A stretch of 64,000 nt of DNA from assembly GCF_023715465.1 (NCBI RefSeq), contig NZ_JAMBOE010000011.1, positions 124,001 to 188,000 of the forward strand, written 5' to 3'. This document shows, piece after piece, positions 61,815 through 64,000 of the stretch. Below the pieces are notes generated by a model. The model did no database searches, was not told where the DNA came from, and saw only the letters and a list, made by a program, of their open reading frames with translations. Both the position numbers and the translations under genes were made by a program. Each line of letters starts with the position of its first letter. The stretch's first letter is position 1. This stretch comes from Paenibacillus macerans (lineage in GTDB: Bacteria > Bacillota > Bacilli > Paenibacillales > Paenibacillaceae).

Positions 61815-63432
61815 ACGTATGACCTTCTTTCTGCACGGTTGCCTGGCCGGCCGATTGCTGGCCTGAAGACTGCTGCCCGCCGGCCAGCCTTTGCTTCAGC
61901 GCGGCCTGCAGCCGCTCCTGCGCGTTCCGGCTCGCCGCCGGCTGCGCCGCTTGGGATGCCGCGTTCAGCTCCCGCTCCAGCCCGCCCCAGCGCTCGCGAA
62001 ACGGCTGCCGATCCAGGCCCGGAGCGACGCGGTAGCTGTTCCAGCCCTTCAGCGGACCGATCCGCGAAGGGATTTCGCCGCCGCGCACAACGAGTTTTTG
62101 CGCTATACGCCCGAGCTTCAGCGCTTGGTGAAACCGCTTGGAGCTCGCCATCACGGCGGCGAAGCCTTTCATCCCGGCGTTCTCCAGCTTGTTCCCGTAG
62201 CCACGCTCGACCTTGCGTCTGCGTAAATAGACAAGCATGTCATGCAGCGGGATTTTGACCGGGCAAGCTTCGTAACAAGCTCCGCACAGGCTGGAGGCCG
62301 AAGCGATGTCGTCCCATTCGGCCACATTGCGGTTGAGCGCCGGCGTCAGCACCGCCCCGATCGGGCCGCTGTACGTCCCGCCGTAAGCGTGGCCGCCGAT
62401 GTGGCGGTACACCGGACAGGCGTTCAGACAGGCGCCGCAGCGGATGCAGTTCAGCAGCTCCTGGAACTCCGGGTCGCCGAGCTGTTCGGAGCGCCCGTTG
62501 TCGAGGATGATGATGTGCATTTCCTCCGGACCGTCGCCATCGCCGGTTCGCCGTGGTCCCGTAATGCCGGACATGTAGACGGTCAGCTTTTGCCCCGTCG
62601 CCGAACGCGGCAGCAGCGTCGCCATCACTTCGAGATCGTTCCAGGATGGGATGATCCGTTCCATACCCATAAACGTGATCTGCGTTTTCGGCACGGTCGA
62701 CACCATCCGCGCATTGCCCTCGTTTTCAAACAGCACGATCGAGCCCGACTCGGCGATCGCGAAATTGCAGCCGGTCATGCCGATGTCCGCCTCCAGAAAT
62801 TTGGCGCGCAGCTTCCGCCGGGCGAAACCGGCCAGCACGGACGTATCGGGCGGCAGTTCCTCCCCCGCTTCGCGCGACAGCAGTTCGGCGATCTGATAGC
62901 GGTTTTTATGGATCGCCGGGATAATGATATGGGACGGGGCCTCCCCGGCGAGCTGGATAATGTATTCGCCCAGGTCGGTTTCCACCGTCTCCACGCCGAT
63001 GTTTTCCAGCGCTTTGTTGATGTGCAGCTCCTCGCTGACCATCGACTTCGATTTGACCACGGAGCCGGCGTGCTTGCGCTCGGCGATCTCCAGGGCGATG
63101 CGAACCGCCTCCTCGCCGGTTGCGGCAAAATGGAGGTGTGCGCCGTTCGCCCGGGCCTGCTCGGCAAACCGGTGCAAATAGTAGTCGAGATGCGCGATCG
63201 TATGCAGGCGGATCTGCCGCCCGCGCTCCCGCCATTCCTCCCAATGACCGTGATCTTCAGACGCTTTCTTTTTCCCGTCCCGCAGCCGTTCCGTCGTAAA
63301 ACGCACCGCTTTGCGCAAAAAATCGTTGTTCAGCGCCAGCTCCGCACGCTTTTTGACCGTAGAAGGCCGGGTTTGTGCTTGGGCTTGGGTTTGAGTTTGG
63401 GCTTGCGAAGCTGTCGTGCTTCCCTGGTTCAT
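61804..63432 (-). CDS. lutB: L-lactate utilisation iron-sulfur protein LutB
   Basis: A 542-residue protein. The first ~300 residues are a LUD domain (FAIAESGSIVLFENEGNAR, VPKTQITFMGMERIIP). Two 4Fe-4S binding motifs follow, CIRCGACLNACPVY and CGACYEACPVKIPL, and a C-terminal tail ends in an Ala/Gln-rich stretch (QQSSGQQSAGQATVQ). The N-terminus has a low-complexity QTQTQAQAQTR run. Both runs look like short repeat expansions, in keeping with the repeat-rich window. The start overlaps the lutA stop (ATGA), so lutA, lutB and lutC are coupled. Confidence 0.94.
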   Translation of the reverse strand: MNQGSTTASQAQTQTQAQAQTRPSTVKKRAELALNNDFLRKAVRFTTERLRDGKKKASEDHGHWEEWRERGRQIRLHTIAHLDYYLHRFAEQARANGAHLHFAATGEEAVRIALEIAERKHAGSVVKSKSMVSEELHINKALENIGVETVETDLGEYIIQLAGEAPSHIIIPAIHKNRYQIAELLSREAGEELPPDTSVLAGFARRKLRAKFLEADIGMTGCNFAIAESGSIVLFENEGNARMVSTVPKTQITFMGMERIIPSWNDLEVMATLLPRSATGQKLTVYMSGITGPRRTGDGDGPEEMHIIILDNGRSEQLGDPEFQELLNCIRCGACLNACPVYRHIGGHAYGGTYSGPIGAVLTPALNRNVAEWDDIASASSLCGACYEACPVKIPLHDMLVYLRRRKVERGYGNKLENAGMKGFAAVMASSKRFHQALKLGRIAQKLVVRGGEIPSRIGPLKGWNSYRVAPGLDRQPFRERWGGLERELNAASQAAQPAASRNAQERLQAALKQRLAGGQQSSGQQSAGQATVQKEGHTYDG

Positions 63433-64000
63433 GCTCCGCTCACCCCCTCATACAGCAGTTCGGCCAGATGCATGACGCGCACCGGCTGCTTGCGGTAGCG
63501 CAAATTGCCGGCGATGTTCATCAGGCAGGCCATATCCAGCCCGGTCAGCACCTCTGCCTCCGTCTCCAGCACGTGGTCGGCTTTTTCCGTCACCATCGCC
63601 CCGGAGATGTCGGCCATCTTCACCGCAAACGTCCCGCCGAAGCCGCAGCAATCCTCGGCGAACGGAAGCGGAACCAAGTTCAGGTCCCGGACGTTTTGCA
63701 GCAGCGCCATCGGTTCGTCCTTGATGCCCAGCAGCCGGCTACCGTGACAGGAAGGATGGTACGTGACCTTATGCGGAAACACGGCACCCAGGTCGGTAAC
63801 GCCCAGCACCTGCACAAGAAACTGTGTAAACTCGTACGATTTGCTCCGCAGCTCCCGCGCCATCTTCAGCCGGACAGGATCGTGTTCGAACAGCTTGGGA
63901 TAGTGGTGAATCATCCCGATGCACGACCCCGAAGGCGCGATGACAAAGTCGCTGTCCGCAAAAGCCTCCAGCAGCGTGGCTGCCGACTTCCGCGCCTCGT
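63429..64000 (-). CDS. lutA: L-lactate utilisation protein LutA, partial
   Basis: The frame is open to the right edge; about 190 C-terminal residues are visible and the N-terminus lies outside. The cysteine-rich CCG signatures are present: CHGSR in VTYHPSCHGSRLLG and CCGFGGTFAVKM, and an upstream VIAPSGSCIGMIHH. LutA-type proteins resemble the heterodisulfide reductase CCG subunit and pass electrons with LutB. The stop overlaps the lutB start. The promoter and any LutR gene would lie beyond the window. Confidence 0.93.
   Translation of the reverse strand, partial: EARKSAATLLEAFADSDFVIAPSGSCIGMIHHYPKLFEHDPVRLKMARELRSKSYEFTQFLVQVLGVTDLGAVFPHKVTYHPSCHGSRLLGIKDEPMALLQNVRDLNLVPLPFAEDCCGFGGTFAVKMADISGAMVTEKADHVLETEAEVLTGLDMACLMNIAGNLRYRKQPVRVMHLAELLYEGVSGA

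Noticed and set aside
61..64000. Many other long antisense frames, for example opposite araB, rhaB, lutB, araM and GH42
   Set aside because: They mirror well-supported genes, have no conserved motifs and mostly lack binding sites. GC-rich codon use leaves few stops on the opposite strand.
1..64000. tRNA or rRNA genes
   Set aside because: I saw no cloverleaf with a conserved T-loop (GTTCGANTC) in a plausible context and no rRNA-like conserved blocks in the gaps.

Overview
The window looks like a chromosome segment of a spore-forming, plant-polysaccharide-degrading Firmicute of the Paenibacillus type. The supporting signs are fairly GC-rich coding DNA with strong Shine-Dalgarno sites and TTG/GTG starts, a spoVA sporulation operon, a Bacillus-type AraR/araABDM system, YesM/YesN two-component proteins, LplABC-like sugar ABC transporters, and many glycoside hydrolases with AraC-family regulators. 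The genus is inferred from these traits and was not tested.

Layout. 1-4035 (minus): MoxR ATPase, DUF58 protein and membrane transglutaminase, the last cut by the window edge. 4142-6307 (minus): spoVAC-spoVAD-spoVAE, preceded by a 26-residue hydrophobic microprotein with its own terminator. 6493-7566 (plus): M42 aminopeptidase. 8120-13405 (plus): a candidate sigma-D promoter, a c-di-GMP-I (GEMM) riboswitch with terminator, then a chemotaxis transducer without an extracellular sensor, a GAF protein, a ThDP-dependent enzyme, a small STAS-like protein and a KAS III-like protein that keeps only the catalytic Cys. This operon is the best candidate for an undescribed system: second-messenger control of a small-molecule pathway joined to chemotaxis parts.

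13624-33311: an APH-like kinase, then enzymes suited to xyloglucan side chains (GH42 beta-galactosidase, GH95 alpha-fucosidase, GH31 alpha-xylosidase, GH3 beta-glucosidase), two AraC regulators, and a sugar ABC transporter with a YesM-type sensor kinase. 33312-44640: arabinan utilisation (GH43, an AraNPQ-like transporter, GH51 AbfA, an ArsR-type regulator), an unpartnered YesN response regulator, a small membrane protein, a decayed arabinanase gene still next to an AraR-type operator, a fragment of a second abfA, and a possible MITE. 45052-47819: SDR, DMT exporter and divergent LysR. 47896-55011: araM, araB, araD, araR and araA with paired AraR boxes. 55164-56294: a secreted WG-repeat protein. 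56403-61083: rhaB-rhaA-rhaD with a divergent DeoR regulator. 61080-64000: lutC-lutB-lutA, cut by the window edge. L-lactate can arise from the L-lactaldehyde released by rhamnose breakdown, so the rha and lut neighbours may be metabolically linked.

The intergenic DNA is unusually rich in repeats: at least two families of roughly 130-210 bp interspersed elements, palindromic arrays, several short tandem repeats that duplicate the 3' ends of genes including the stop codon, and an in-frame 42-bp repeat inside the GH95 gene. Coding regions were chosen by reading frame quality, family motifs and ribosome binding sites. All functions are inferred from sequence.
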